Origin: Sipunculus nudus
Taxonomy: Eukaryota > Annelida > Sipuncula > Golfingiida > Sipunculidae
DNA length: 64,000 nt
NCBI GenBank assembly: GCA_026874595.1
Contig: CM049316.1
Span: 44,779,695 to 44,843,694 of the forward strand
Reading direction: 5' to 3'
Made by a program: the position numbers and the translations under genes. Below the pieces are notes generated by a model, which had not been told where the DNA came from, searched no databases, and was given only the letters and a program-made list of their open reading frames with translations. Below, in pieces: positions 10,640-23,281 of the stretch (position 1 is the stretch's first letter; each line of letters opens with the position of its first letter).

Positions 10640-13291
10640 ACAAGGGACCCATGGGTCACGGCGCTCAGCTGTTATATATGATAAAAAGATATGATTTGGG
10701 AATGAGGCACATGCTGGTTTTGTGTGGTAATAAATATAAGCTTTATTATGAGCTGTTGGTGTTTAGCTTATGTATGATTTTGATAGTATCTTTGGAGACA
10801 GGGAAGAGGATTGAGTTCATTTATTTTATTAACAAAGAGTTCAATTGTCACACAGATTTTGACTTGGCCATATAACTTATAAGCAGCACGTATAATAAAA
10901 GAGTTAAATTATTTATTAAAATTTAATAACAAATATTGTGCCAATATAATTTTTATTAAAAAATAATAAGAAAATCATGATTTTTTTAAATAAAATATAA
11001 CTGAAATGATTATTAAAATAATATTATAGAATATATTCATGAATGCATTCATGAATACATTTTGAAAGTATCTGCACTGGTATTCAAATACTTTCATTTT
11101 TACCTGAATTCCCATTCTTATGCAATAAAATTTTTTAATGCAGTACATATTCATATTCGTATTCAAATACATTTGCAAAGGATGCACACCATGTCTAGTA
11201 TTTATTCAGTTTAAGCCAAACAATGATGTTGAGAATTCAGAATATACAAAATTCACAAATTTAAATAATTATCATAAGTACCTGGTTTTATGGCTTTTAT
11301 TTATTTTAAAAAAAAAATAAATGTAATATATTCCTTTTGGACTGCTTTCACATCAATCTACACACTAGACACAGTAGGAATCTAGATTAATATTATCAAC
11401 TGCATCTTTGTCTATCATTAATTTCCTTCATGTGATCCCTAATGATTAGTAATGATATTATGATTTATTTTTTTATCAGTAAAATTTAACTGAAAATACC
11501 ATAGGTGACTGCATGGTGTTATTTCGAATAACATTGACATTGACATTCTATCCATCCATACAAGATTCTTACATCATCAGTAACTGCGTGTTAATTTTCT
11601 GTTACTCATCAACTAACAAATTCCTTTTCTATTAATTTTTCTTAAATTTGTTATTAAAAACCAATAAAAAATTATTAATTTATTGTTTATTGTTATGTTG
11701 TGTTTCAAAACAACTACTAGATGAGCTGTGTTGGACACCTGGATCAACTGTGGCTGGGCATTAGCTGCCTGGCTGCCCCAGTGTATGCCACGCATCAAGC
11801 GTGCATAATCTGATGAAAGGTCAACAAGGTCAACATACAGGTGACTGAAGAGGGGCTGGATTGAGCCTGGGTCTGACATGGTCCCATAAAAACATTAATA
11901 AAAGCTACAATATTTGGCCAATTTCTTTCAGCTTTCTAAACTACAAAGATGAAATCCTTATGTGTGCATGATATGAAAATTATATCAACAGTGCTCTCTG
12001 GAAAAAAACGTGCCATGGTCAAAGTTGGGCAAAATTTAAGGTACAAATTTTATATTTATACTGATAACTTATAAAATTTGAAAAATTCAGAACTAATTTT
12101 TGGTATTCATTTGAATCTTGATCAAATAATGTTACATCCCTGACAAAAAATCTCTAGCTTCAGCAATCCTCTTGTTAAGGGAGTAAATATATTTCTTGAT
12201 TTTTTAAAAAAGTGCATTATGTTTGGGCCCATAACTTAAAACAATTACGCAATACTGACATCATTTCTGGCATGTGCATAGCGAATGTATAGAAAAATAT
12301 GTATATTATATATGATCAAATCAGATCAGTGGTTTTGATATTAGGCAGTCTTACAGTGTAACAATGGGTTTTTAATGGAAAAATGAAGTTTTTCATCAAT
12401 ATCTCGAAGGAATTAAGTCCTAGTGATCAACTTCTTGGCATGGTAGGGGATTTTGGAGACATCTAACTGTATGCCAAATTTACGGAACTTAGAGCTGAAG
12501 CTGGGGAGCTGAGCTCTAGCAAACTGCATAACACTAGCTTGATGTAAACAATATGTGACATGGTGCTTGAAAACTTGAATATAATCTACAGTTTTTGATC
12601 AACTGGTTTCAAATTTTTGGTGTTAACAGTTGAAATGGTAACAAAAACTTGTTTTGAAAATTAAATCCTCAGCATTACAGGGAAAAAACGTGCCATGGTC
12701 AAACTTGGGCAAAATTTAAGGTACCAATTTTATATTTTTGCCAATATTTAAAAAAAAAATAACAGATTTTGATCTAATTTTTGGTATACAATTAAATTTT
12801 GATCAATTAAAGTTGTATTAATGAAAAAAAAGTCCTCTACCTTTAACAATTTGGTCTTAAGTGACCAAATATCTTTCCTGATTTTTTTTTACAAAGTCTA
12901 TTATGTTTGGGCCCATAACTTTTTTAAATTAAATAATACTGACTTAATTTCTAGAATGTACATAGGAACTATATAGAGGAATATTTATGGTAAATATGAA
13001 GAAAACCAGATGAGCGGTTTTGATATTAGGCAGTCCTGAAGTGTGAAAATAGATTTCTAATAAAAAATTGAGTTTTTTCCTTAAAATCTCAAAGGAACGA
13101 AGTCCTATTGACCCAATTTTCGGCATGGTAGGAGATTTTGGGGACATCTAGCTGTATACCGAATTTCAGATTCGTAGGTCCAATGGTGTCGAAACGTGCC
13201 AGCCTTACGGACGGACAGACAGACAGACGGACGAACGACGGACAATGGAGCACGACTATAGCTCAGATGACTTATAGTCAGCTGAGCTTAA
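10640..13291 (+). mobile_element. H1-family non-autonomous element, uninterrupted 2.65-kb copy
   Basis: The 5' end is CAAGGGACCCATGGGTCAC followed by GCTCAGCTG. The 3' end has GGAC/AGAC runs (about 13208-13243) and a hairpin at 13262-13286 with arms CTCAGATGAC and GTCAGCTGAG around a 5-base loop. The 5' GCTCAGCTG is the inverse of the hairpin's last arm. The interior holds two about 680-bp tandem units starting with ACGTGCCATGGTCAAA (about 12008 and 12688). It is co-linear with 46669-47285 plus 54220-56214, for which it supplies the empty site of the H3 insertion (about 11258-11275). There is no coding capacity. Layout matches HINE/pearl-type elements. Confidence 0.75.
13262..13286 (+). other. 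3' terminal hairpin of the H1 element
   Basis: Ten-base arms with one mismatch and a five-base loop (TTATA), directly followed by GAGCTTAAAA. The same hairpin recurs at 46639-46663, 56185-56209, 57864-57889 and, inverted, at 19905-19929, 20672-20696 and 37952-37976. Confidence 0.8.
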
Positions 13292-15339
13292 AAAAAAACT
13301 GATGCTTATTGGTCATGTTTGATTTTTAATGGGTATGACATCTGAGAGTATTAGGGGCTATTTTTGTGTAACGTATATGTATATGCGGCCCTGCCGGATA
13401 TTTTTAGCAGGGAATATAAATAGGATAGAATTTCAAGTTAACAAGTCATGATGGCGGGGGGGGGGGGCGGTCGACTGATTGCTGGACACAAGGGCGGACA
13501 GCGGGAACACTATATTTAGGAACGCACGGTTCCACCGTTACATGGGGCGATTCGGGTCAATTTAGGAGCAGTTAAGGATGTGTTGCAGGGCGGGCCGGTC
13601 GACTTCTCCATATTGCTGTACACCGACCTGTACATTAAAGGCGGCTTATACGTCGTCTGCACCAAGTTGTTGACTGGTTGACTATTCTGAAGAGAAGCAA
13701 AAAGTCATTACAGTTGCAAACACTGTCAGGTCTACAGGCAACCGTGACCACCATACTCTCAGCCCTCTGTTTTTTTAAGTCTCTTGTTCTTGGTATAAGG
13801 GGTTTACAACTCAGTGTTGTCTGATTGTATGAACACCCTTGATTCAAATAATGCATATTGGAGACGATTTTATTGTGTACTGTTCGGTTTGTGATAGGAC
13901 TGTTGATTATATGTTTGGTTCAGGGAGGCTATCGCTAAGTCGTGGTGAAAGAACGACCTTCTAGGAGTCAGATTTGACGTCACTGCAAACATACAGAGAT
14001 TAGCTGGGTATTTGGACGCGCTTTGGACCCTTTAGTTTACCCCCCCCCCCCCCCCCCCCACACACACACACCCCAAGCTGAAACCACGGTTGCAATTTCA
14101 ATAGTTTCAAAGCGTAGTGCCCTTATCTTCTGTGTATTATTTTCAGGTATGATGGACCAGTCCCTTCACACAAAATCCCCCTTTCTACTGGAAAACAAAA
14201 GATGGAAAACCAAGGTCTAGGAACCTTGCGAGAAATGCCATGTCCATATCCAGTTCATTTTATTTTTCGGTATTTTCAATGAAGAAATTATTTATTTTTG
14301 ATATACATTGGTAAGGGGCGCTTACATTTATTGTTGACGTAACTTTTTAACCATCTCTCCGGATATTCACGTGGAGGTGTTTAGCTTGTTTAGATTTTGA
14401 AATTTTGCTTTCGGACTGAAAACAAGCCTTTTTCAACTGTCCTTATATCTTAGAAAAACACTTTTAATTCTTTTAATATAGGGATAATATTATCGTTCAG
14501 TAATAATATATGAATTTTCTTTGATTTGTATGACTGCACAAATAAGCACTGCCGCATCATTTACAGCTGTTTATATCCGTTTAAATCCCAAGAAGGGAAC
14601 CTATAACGAACTTCTTAGACCGCGCTGGTGATGTAAAGATTAAACTATTGCATGGAAGGTGTAACTAATGAAATAATTACATGATATACCTATAGAATCG
14701 GTTGAGGGGACATGTGTTATCGATTACAAATGTGTGTAACAGCTTTCCATAAATATTTAATTTAAAATAATATTTGATGTACACATGCCAGAGATCGAAC
14801 TTCTTTTGACCTGCATGAAAGCAGCATACAGCCATAATAAAGAAACCACCAACCTAGAAAAGTTATTAAGAACTTGGTTACTCAAAAAAATGTGGATAAT
14901 ATCTAAATGAATAATCAGCAGAGTAATTTGAGTAAATCGTATGCATAACTAGGACACTCGAATCCCTTTTTGTAATGATGTCAAATACAACTGACATACA
15001 AAATCATATCTTATGACTGACACTGTATTTTAGGATAAATAAAAAAAAAGATTGCTTTGTTGGTAACTTGTGCTTACTTCTCATGTTCATCTCTATTTGA
15101 TCTCATAATAAAACTATTTATACAACAGAGTCTTTTTCTATCTATAAATCAGTTGAAAAAAAAAATAGTGATCAGATCACCTTATCTATGAAATCTCGGT
15201 TCCTCTTTACTTTTATATAGAATTCTTTATTTGACAAGTTAATAATTACGCTCTTTACACAGCGCTTTACCTATAGGGCTACTTCCTATATCGTAAGGCG
15301 CTGTTTGTTATGAACTCGTATCCTGCTTTGCAACACCAG
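13292..15339. other. Non-coding region; C-run followed by CA repeat
   Basis: No supportable gene. It contains G-runs at 13456-13467, a 20-base C-run at 14040-14059 followed by a short CA repeat, and AT-rich sequence to 15330. The short ORFs are low-complexity or chance. Confidence 0.5.
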
Positions 15340-15960
15340 AGGGGAGCACTGTATTTTTGTCCAATCAGATGAAACTTTGTGCTGGAAGACAAAGCCAAGC
15401 GAGGAATACACGGAGCCAATCATATTCATTTCTTTTTGAGTGACAGCTCATCCCCCAGCGTAACCGTCTAAACAGGCCACAGGCTCAGAGAGAATTGCCC
15501 CTGACGTGGTTTGCTTAGGGCCTTTGGCACATAGGATGCTCGGCCGGTGAGCTGTAATTCAAACGAAACGTAACAACAAAGGCTGCGTGCACACCTCGCT
15601 GGCTGGTTTCAGTTCTGCAGACAACAGATACATGGCTACGCTAACACAGTCATAATGTCATAACCGAATCGGTCGATGATGCGAGAATGCAGAGGGAGCA
15701 ATTTAAATTCGACCGGAAACTCATCAAACGGCGCTTGAAGCGCGGCAATGGGCGGAGCCAGGATGCCTGTCGAGTGTTTGTTTATAGGCATCTGATTGGC
15801 TGCTTGTCACATCGTACGCACGTTTATTTCAGTGGACAACAAACCGCCATCTGGTGTCTAAATATATCATAAACGGTCAAAGCTGGCAGTGTGAAAATCA
15901 GTTGCTTCTTTAGAAGCGCAAGATTTCCGCTGCCTCGGGAGCGTAGTTAATAATACCTCC
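15340..15960. promoter_or_regulatory. Putative promoter-like region (CCAAT and GC boxes)
   Basis: Relatively GC- and CpG-rich compared with its flanks. It holds CCAAT at about 15360 (GTCCAATCAG) and about 15415 (GCCAATCAT), an inverted one near 15794 (TGATTGGCT), and a GC box (GGGCGGAGC) near 15750. These motifs typify CpG-type promoters. A 61-codon ORF at 15687-15872 lies inside but has no recognisable features. No exon could be assigned on either strand, so direction and target gene are unknown. Confidence 0.3.
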
Positions 15961-16383
15961 GCCATGATTTATACTGTATTTATCGGTATTGACAGGTTTC
16001 TCCCAGTAACTCTCTCAAAAGTCATGAATATATTATGAGAAAACTCGGTGATTGTTACGGAAGAATCCTATAAAAAAAATTTTTGTGGCTACCTGGATCA
16101 ACATAATACCTTGTTAAAGCATGAGTGTATTCTTTAATTTGTTTTATATAGCAAATGTCTCTGATTTTTTTTTCTTTTTTTTTCAGAGTTCATTTTCTGC
16201 TTAAGGGCCTTGGATTATTATCAGTTCACGCTTAGATAACAGAAAATAGGAAAGTGATACAAAATATAAATTCATGAAACAAAAATACACAGTATATGAC
16301 TTTTATTAATTTAAACTTTTTGTTTAAAAGTTGTCCATGGTTTCTTGATCTAACAGTTAGGATTTGTAACCTGATCCAAATTA

Positions 16384-16387
<4 letters not shown>
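15961..16387. other. No recognised feature
   Basis: AT-rich with a pyrimidine tract and AG near 16165-16186 (T-rich, ending TTTTCAG) that resembles a 3' splice site. No coding frame follows. Confidence 0.4.

Positions 16388-16457
<70 letters not shown>
16388..16457. repeat. (TA)n microsatellite
   Basis: About 70 bp of uninterrupted TA dinucleotides at the 5' side of the LINE remnant. Confidence 0.95.
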
Positions 16458-16463
<6 letters not shown>

Positions 16464-16467
16464 CTAC

Positions 16468-18930
16468 ATGGATTATACAAATAGTAATTATAACGAATCG
16501 CGACACTCTCCTTGGGTAAGGTGGTGGCGCCCAGATGTCTTAATGCGAAATGAGATATTTGGAAAGTGTATCTATAATAGCAGATGTAATCAGGTTTTAG
16601 ACAGGCCTGTACCACTTGAAGATATAATGAAAGCTATCAGCTCACTAAAAGGTGGTAAATCAGGGGAAATTTACGGTTTAGCTCCAGAACATATAAAATA
16701 TTGAGGGTCTACCCTGATTTTTTACATGTTTATTTTAATGCAATAAATAAATTTGAATATATTCCGACGGGCATGAAAAGGGGTGTAGTCGTGCTACTAA
16801 TTAAGAACGCCAATAAAGATAAAGTTCCCCGGACAATTATCGGGATATCACTCTACTATCAGTTCTCTACTATCAGTTCTAAGCTTTGGGGAAAAAATTA
16901 TGTTGAAACATTTCTTACTTTTTTTTTTCTTTTCTTTTTTTTTTACAGAAACATCTCCTGTAATTGATCAAATGCAGCTTGCTTATCAATTTGGCATGTC
17001 TGCCCTTAATGCTGCAATTGCCTTGCAAGGGGTTCTAAGGTGTATGCTTGTTTAATGGACACTTGCAAGGCTTTTCATGTTGTCTGGCAATTATTTTTAT
17101 TAAGAATACAGCCGAAAAACTTGGCGGTTATTCAGAAATGCATATACAGATGTGACCAGATGTGTTTTGGTTGACGGGTCGTATAGTTTGTGGTTACAGG
17201 GTAAACGATCAGTGACGCAGGGAGTTGATTTGTCATCCTGGCTATATTTAATATTTATTAAAGATCTCCTTAAATTTCTTAGACAGTCTGGTAATGGCTA
17301 AAAACTTGGAAACATATATACTTGATCCCGAACAAAGGCGGATGATGTCACACTTCTGTCTTTAACTGTTAATGGTCTTCAAAAAATGATAAATATCTGA
17401 TTTTCTTAAAGCATAATTATAATTTTAATTCGAACAAAACTGTGGTTATGATATTTAGGGAAAGTTAATTAAGATACAGTCGTTTGATTCATAATAAACT
17501 GATCCGTCAGGTTCAGTCATACAAGCACCTGGGGCTGTACTAAACAGTAATTTTCACCGTGCTGACCACGTACACGAGGCATGTCATAGAGGCAAGACAA
17601 AATATTTCGCTTTAACTGGTCAACGTGTTAGACCACAAGCCTTGAATCCTTCAACTACCGCCTCTCTTTATAAAGCAGTTGTAACCCCTAGTTTCTTATA
17701 TGGTGCCGAACTTTGGAATTATCTCACCTAAACTGATATTCTTAAACTTGAGAGAACCCATCGGATCTGTGTTAAAATTAACCAAAATTTTGAAGTATAT
17801 ACGGACTAATATTGTTTTTTTTTCATGCCTTGGGATGCCAAACATAATTGCTTTCATAAATAGGACTATCATTTCTTGGAAGAATTTGCTGTTTTCCCGA
17901 CAGGAATGTATGTAAAATGATTTTTACTTATTGATTGATTACTTGTGTCTATGGACGCGCACCACAAAGGGGGTTTATCAAGGACTTAATTGATTTAGCA
18001 AGGGAAACTATATAATTTTATTAGTAATGGAACTTTTAAGGGTTAAAAGAATGTGAAAACCACTGTTGAGGAGAGGATAATAGAGCTTCACTACATGCAA
18101 CTTGAAAATAATCCTGCTTTTAATCTAATAAAAGTGATTCAGGATGATCCCTTTTTCCCCTGCATGCTTCCGTTTACTGCCAAAGAAATTCTAATTCATT
18201 ATAATATTTTCAGTATGCAGCGTCCATGTTGGCATATATATTAATATTGATGAATCGAGTCTTTGTCATTTTTGCGGACACCTATTCGATAATCCGTTGT
18301 TTCACGTTTCTTCAATCTGTTCACAAACTATACGTCGGCGGGAGAAATTATGGGATTTTGTTGATGATAACCTTCTAATCGTTGTGTGTACGGCGCTCAA
18401 TATGATGGATGAATGGGAATTGTTCACTGTTATGTTAAGGAAGGATATGGCTGCAGACTGTATCGATTGGACATATGACGTATTAGTTCAATTTTTGTAG
18501 AATGCAGCTTTGTTCTTTCACTCTGTTAAATCTGTAACTGATGACTTTGAATATCCTAGCTTTAATTTTGAAAGATCATAAATATTTGCCCTAAAGGCTC
18601 TGTTTGTGCATTTGGATGTTATCCTATTTATTTTCAGCTGTGTTTATTTTTGCACGACTCCTTATATCTTGTGTTCCTTTTGGCTTCAATTGTGGTGTTC
18701 TTGCAAAAAATGTACACGATATATGTATATATATATGTATGTGTATATGTATATATGTTTATTTTAATGTATGTATATATATTTATTTATATGTATATAT
18801 ATGTATATATATGGATATATATATGCAGATATATTGATGCACTCTATTAATTTAATACGTTTAATACCATAATGTTGATTGTGTTCTCTGTATTACTCAG
18901 AAGAAACAAAGATTAGCAATCAATCAATCA
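16468..18930 (+). mobile_element. Old, heavily broken LINE (RT remnant, CR1/Jockey-like order)
   Basis: Pieces of one reverse transcriptase are spread over all three frames. These are SSLKGGKSGEIYGLAPEHIKY (16590-16700), a 'GMKRGVVVLLIKNANKDK...ISLYYQFS' block (16760-16870), 'MQLAYQFGMSALNAAIALQ' (about 16971-17030), 'GKRSVTQGVDLSSWLYLIFIKDL' (about 17200-17270), and ADDVTLL at 17338-17358 as the catalytic YADD equivalent. Later come a thumb region with YGAELWN (about 17698) and a C-terminal zinc-like segment CHFCGHLFDNPLFHVSSIC (about 18268-18324). Many stops and indels make it a pseudogene. The 3' end shows a short (CAAT)n-type tail near 18908-18926, as in LINEs ending in microsatellites. 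It is unrelated in detail to the 3.7-9.4 kb LINE. Confidence 0.75.
18718..18838. repeat. TATATG-type microsatellite
   Basis: Imperfect TATATGTA repeats inside the 3' part of the LINE remnant. ORFs reading YIYVYI here are repeat artefacts. Confidence 0.85.
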
Positions 18931-18954
18931 TGATTCAGTTGGTGGCGTTCAGTT

Positions 18955-19072
18955 ATCTAGATGTTGACGAAAACCACCGGCCGTGGACGGGCAACTATAA
19001 CCAACTCTCTTGGCCACGCCGGGGATCGAACCTAGGGCGCCAGTGGTGTTTTTTATCCCTCGACTGCAAGGT
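18955..19072 (-). mobile_element. tRNA-derived SINE, copy 1
   Basis: On the minus strand, a box-A-like stretch (TTGCAGTCGAGGG) is followed by a box-B-like GGTTCGATCCCCGGCG and then the SINE body (GTTGCCCGTCCACGGCCGG). It matches the copy at 27757-27910 and, more distantly, 42885-43012. It lacks the full cloverleaf expected of a working tRNA gene. Confidence 0.75.
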
Positions 19073-19139
19073 TTGTAAAGTTTGTTTTATGCTCATAACT
19101 CACAAAATATATGTCACAGTGACCAAGTTTTAGGATTTA

Positions 19140-19780
19140 AAGGACACTTGCTCAGAACGTGTCTTATACTGCAGATCAAGCAATAAATTTGGGTGCCCTG
19201 CTGACTGAGTGCTCATGGTCATATTTTTTTAAGTATTGCATACTTTAAAACACATTTTTTAACTAATATCTATAATGATGTCTGAGATGACCTCGGCCAG
19301 ATTCTCCAAGAAATATACTTCACCACCTTTTGGACTTCATTTGAAAGTGATAGTGGAACTATTGCATATTTTCCCCTAAAATTCATAACACCAGTCATTT
19401 CCACCAATTTTTTAGATGAGAAACTGGTGACCTTGATCTTCCATGTCCACTCTGCGGAATTCTAGGATTATTGTTACCTCTTTAAATTTTGCAGTACTAA
19501 AGATTTTTCCCTCAAATTTGACCCACCAAATGTTTCAGTCATGTTCTCGGATGAGTTCGAAAAAAGGTGACCTTGACATTATTACATAAGGTCAGTTCTG
19601 CAGAAATGTGTGTTTGTTATGACCTCTACAACTTTTGTGTAGTGCATATTTTTTCTTCATATTTGACACACCAGTTGTAGACCTTGACTTTGATCTTTAG
19701 ACCTGTGCATTGTGAGGACCCCTTCAGTCGATTCAATAATCAATTCATATAATATCGATTCAATTCTGGATTCAAATATT
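19140..19780. repeat. Degenerate tandem repeat, about 140-bp units
   Basis: Three related segments, each with a CCC(T/A)AAATTTGAC-CACC-like block followed by GGTGACCTTGA, start near 19373, 19509 and 19656 (spacing about 136-147). They look like an old core of a tandem-repeat element adjoining the next H1 copy. No coding potential. Confidence 0.5.
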
Positions 19781-19900
19781 TCCTTTTTACTATAATTAAA
19801 TTTCCTTTTAATTGAAAGCAAACAGTTAACAATCATGGCTGTCAATTAATTAAAGTTAATAAATGAACAATGTACTTCTTCAGTTTATCGCCATCAGTTT

Positions 19901-20660
19901 TTAGCTCAGCTGACTGAAAGTCAGCTGAGGTAGAGCGATGACGCCTTGTCCATCGTGCGTCCTACTGTCCGGTCATCCGTGATCAGGGCACAAATCGTAA
20001 GCGTAAGGTCTAGGAAAATAAAACGCTGCATTGTCAAATTTTCTGAAGAGATCACCTTTGAAAACTGAAATGAGGTTACGGTGATATATATTCTGCATGT
20101 ACCTGGGCATTTCAGCGCCCTAGAAATAAAATAAAACAAACAAATTGCCAGATAGTTAGCTTTGATCAATGTTTCTTGAAATCAGGTTGATCTTGGTTTT
20201 TTGTTTTTCTTTTACATAAGACGAATGGCGTGCCTATGATCTTAAATTTCCACTGGTTTGACCTTAAAGCTCAAAATTTCCACTATCCGAACTTTCAATG
20301 ATCTTGGTGAAACAATAGATGTACCAAATTTATGGAAAAAAAGTATGCAGTTCTTTCAAAGTCGTTAAAATGATAATTAGCCATTAATACGGCCAATTTG
20401 AGAATAAAGATCAAGTTCAAGGTCACCAATTTTCAAACCTGAGAACTTACTGTGCTTTAACACCACAGTTAACACGGTACTATTTTTCATAACAATTCAT
20501 CCAACAAGTCTTGAGAAATGTAATGTTTAATAAGACTTTCACCAAATATTGAATTAATCAAGATAAAGGCCACTCATATATTGAAGTGCATGAACCCAAT
20601 TTGAAAAGGCTTCATCCTGCGATTCATATCAATGCATGTGCACAATTTAAAGAATATCTG
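19901..20660 (-). mobile_element. H1-family element, inverted, degenerate
   Basis: The 3' hairpin lies on the left at 19905-19929 with perfect ten-base arms CTCAGCTGAC and GTCAGCTGAG around TGAAA. It is followed (reading into the element) by ACTGTCCGG-like remnants of the GGAC run and 'CAGGGCACAAATCGTAA'. The 5' terminus is not recognisable, so the right boundary is approximate; the next element starts at 20668. Confidence 0.6.
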
Positions 20661-20839
20661 CAGATTTTTAGCTTAGCTGACTGTAAGTCATGTGAGCTAT
20701 AGCGATAACCGTTTGTCCGGCGTCCGTCTCGCCGTCCGTCCGTCCGTTAACAGGGCACAAATCGTAACCGTTAAACCTTGAAACTTCTAACTGTACGTCC
20801 AGGGAATTCCTGGGCTGATCTCCTTGGAAACCCAAAATT

Positions 20840-20854
20840 AGGTCATTGTGACCT
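20840..20854. promoter_or_regulatory. AGGTCA-N3-TGACCT palindrome (ERE-type) in a tandem unit
   Basis: Perfect inverted half-sites with a three-base spacer (TTG), the consensus bound by steroid-type nuclear receptors. A second perfect copy, with spacer TGG, is at 21150-21164. Function is not shown; the palindrome is part of a repeat. Confidence 0.5.
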
Positions 20855-21149
20855 ATATTTGTGACCTACGGGCCGAAAACATGATTTTGAGGATTCAGAC
20901 AGTCAGACAGGGCACAAATTGTATCCATTAGGCCTAGAATCCTCTAACCTGACATTTAGGGAGGTCCAAGGCAAAGGTCAAGAAACTTGAAACTAGCTCA
21001 CTGAAACCTACATCCTGCGACCTATAGGGAAAAGATTTCATATGAGCACCCTGAATGTCAGATAGGGACAAATCGTATCTGTGAGACATATAATCGTCTA
21101 ACACAATATCCTCGGAGTTTCTAAGCAAATCCTCTTGGAACCTGGAATT

Positions 21150-21164
21150 AGGTCATGGTGACCT
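21150..21164. promoter_or_regulatory. AGGTCA-N3-TGACCT palindrome (ERE-type), second copy
   Basis: Same position within the about 155-bp unit as 20840-20854, two units on. The other units carry one- or two-base variants. Confidence 0.5.
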
Positions 21165-21960
21165 ATATTTTGTGACCTATCGGCCGAAAACATGATTTTG
21201 TTCAGCCAGACAGTCAGATGGAGCACAAATTGCATCCATTTGGCCGTGAATCCTCCAACGTAATATTTAGGGAGGTCCTAGGCAAATTTCCTAGAAAACC
21301 TGAAATTAGGTCACTGTGGCCTTTATCTATGACCTATTGGAAACAGATGTGGTATAAACATCCTGGATGTCAGATGGCGACATATCCTTTCTGTTAGGCC
21401 TAGATTGATTTTTTTTCACAATATCCAGGGAGGTTCCAGGCAAATCTCCTTTGAAACCTGAAATTAAGTCATGTTGACCTATTTTGTGACCTACGGACCA
21501 AAAACATGATTTGAGCTCCCTGAATGTCGGTGGGCACAAATCGTATCTGATAGGACTAGAATCTTCTAACGCAACATCCTAGGTTCTAAGCAAATCCCCC
21601 TGAAAACTTGAAATAAGGTTATGGTGACCTACATTTTGTGTCCTACAGGCCGAAAACAGGATTTGAGCACCCAGGAACTCAGGCAGGGCACACATTGTAT
21701 TTGTTAGGCCTAGATTTTTTTAATGTAAATTTCTGAGACGTTCTTGGCAAATGTCCATGGAAAACTGAAATAAGGTCACCATGACTTATATTTTGCGACC
21801 TATGGGAAAAAAAGTCATATAAGCACGCAGACGGTAAGACAGCGCACGAATTGTATCAAATAGGCCTAGAATCATCTTACGCAATATCACTATCCCAAAT
21901 TCAGTGCAAAAAAAAAATCTCTTGACATTATGTTACATGAAGAATGTGCTATGTTTTATG

Positions 21961-22708
21961 GCGTGAGAGCAAATGGAGTGACCCCTGTACCACCCAGACC
22001 CCGCATCCCGCTGATTCGACAAAACCAGTCGTTTTGGTTCCCTAAGGTGTCCTTTTAGGCTTTTGGATTTTCTAATTAAAATAAATGCTCGCATTTTATA
22101 TTATCCAGAATTATATTAATCCGACAGCCCATAAATAACAGGAGCTGCTTCTGATAACGATATTCAAGCACCATGTTGTCAATATCACATGAGATTAATG
22201 GCCTTAATTTCAAGTTAAAGGGCATACAGAAAAAAATACTAAATGACAGCCACCACAACGGACTTAACTGGACCGTTTGCTTGTTTCAGTTTGATAAAGT
22301 GTGCATTTGCCTTTGACAGGTTAAATAATACTAGCTTATCAAGTAGAGTTAAGTTACGTAAAACTAAATTATTCAGAAACATTAGCGTGTATTTTCGAAA
22401 TGTCAAACCCTTGTTAATGGCCGGAAGAGGGCACGAAGCACGAGTGGAAGCCACAGACTTTATAAAATATTCAAATCTTGTCAAATACCAGAGAACGACT
22501 CCAATGGATTAGAACGTACTCACGTCAAGTCAACCAAATAAACCTATTTGTTATGTTTTTACCACTACACTGCTAGATAAATGTTTTGTACGTCACTGTT
22601 GACTTATACAGTGGCGGATCTAGAAATTCGAGAACGGGGGGGGGGGCACTAATACTTGTTAGCGGTTGACGGGTATTTGGAAAATAATGTTCTTATATAT
22701 ATATATAC

Positions 22709-22756
<48 letters not shown>

Positions 22757-23000
22757 GGGGGCCCCCGAGTCCTCAGTGTTATAACATATATGACCCAGCG
22801 GAAGTATAGAAACATTTGGATACAATCACAATCAACTAATAAATTAGAAGTAATACTCTGCACATTTGGATAACTTCATTTAATTGCTCGGGAATATGGA
22901 AATATTAGAAAAAAAAATGAGAATTAATTACGAACAAAAGGGAAAAGAAATAGATTAAATGAGAGGTGTTAAACCCCCCCCCCCCCCCCCCCCCCCCCCA
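21961..23000. other. Non-coding; AT microsatellite and 26-base C-run
   Basis: An ORF open on both strands at about 22239-22512 has no recognisable motif. A TA/TACA microsatellite lies at 22693-22754 and a C-run at 22974-22999. No gene can be supported. Confidence 0.5.
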
Positions 23001-23281
23001 CCGGACCCTTTTGGATCCCCGATTGCTCCATATAGAAGGCCGTATCCATCAATGGGCTGCAAGGTTTGGCAAGTTGCCAACATTTCTCCCTCGGGCCTCA
23101 GTTAAGCGTTTTCAGTCATTATACACCTATGTCATGCCTGTCTCGAGAGGACAAAAAATAGGCATTTCCTTTAGATGTGACGTGATTTGCTCTCCAGCGG
23201 CACACTGCACAGACTCCCACCCACAGTCACAATCTGACCCCACAATGCACAGCGGCTTCTACCTACACCCGCCGCGTAAGT
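23001..23281 (+). other. Candidate 5' UTR exon of the first GPCR gene (GTAAGT donor)
   Basis: A GC-richer stretch ends in a consensus donor GTAAGT at 23276-23281. The nearest strong acceptor downstream is the CAG at 24290-24292, just before the segment conserved between the two GPCR genes. A 5' non-coding exon is common in intronless-CDS GPCR genes. This is inference from splice signals alone. Confidence 0.25.

Larger units (their letters stand above)
20668..21960 (-). mobile_element. H1-family element with a core of eight about 155-bp tandem units, inverted
   Basis: Degenerate terminal hairpin at 20672-20696, then CCGTCCGTCCGTCC, then tandem units each opening with GGGCACAAAT(C/T)GTA and containing GAAATTAGGTCA...TGACCTATATTTTGTGACCTA and CGGCCGAAAACATGATT. 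Unit starts are near 20753, 20910, 21064, 21220, 21377, 21532, 21687 and 21843. Units have diverged by point changes and small indels, so the array is old. Two units keep a perfect AGGTCA-N3-TGACCT palindrome. The far end is not defined. Confidence 0.7.

Noticed and set aside
22239-22512. Small gene open on both strands
   Set aside because: No domain, no good start context, no paralogue and no splice signals; treated as chance.
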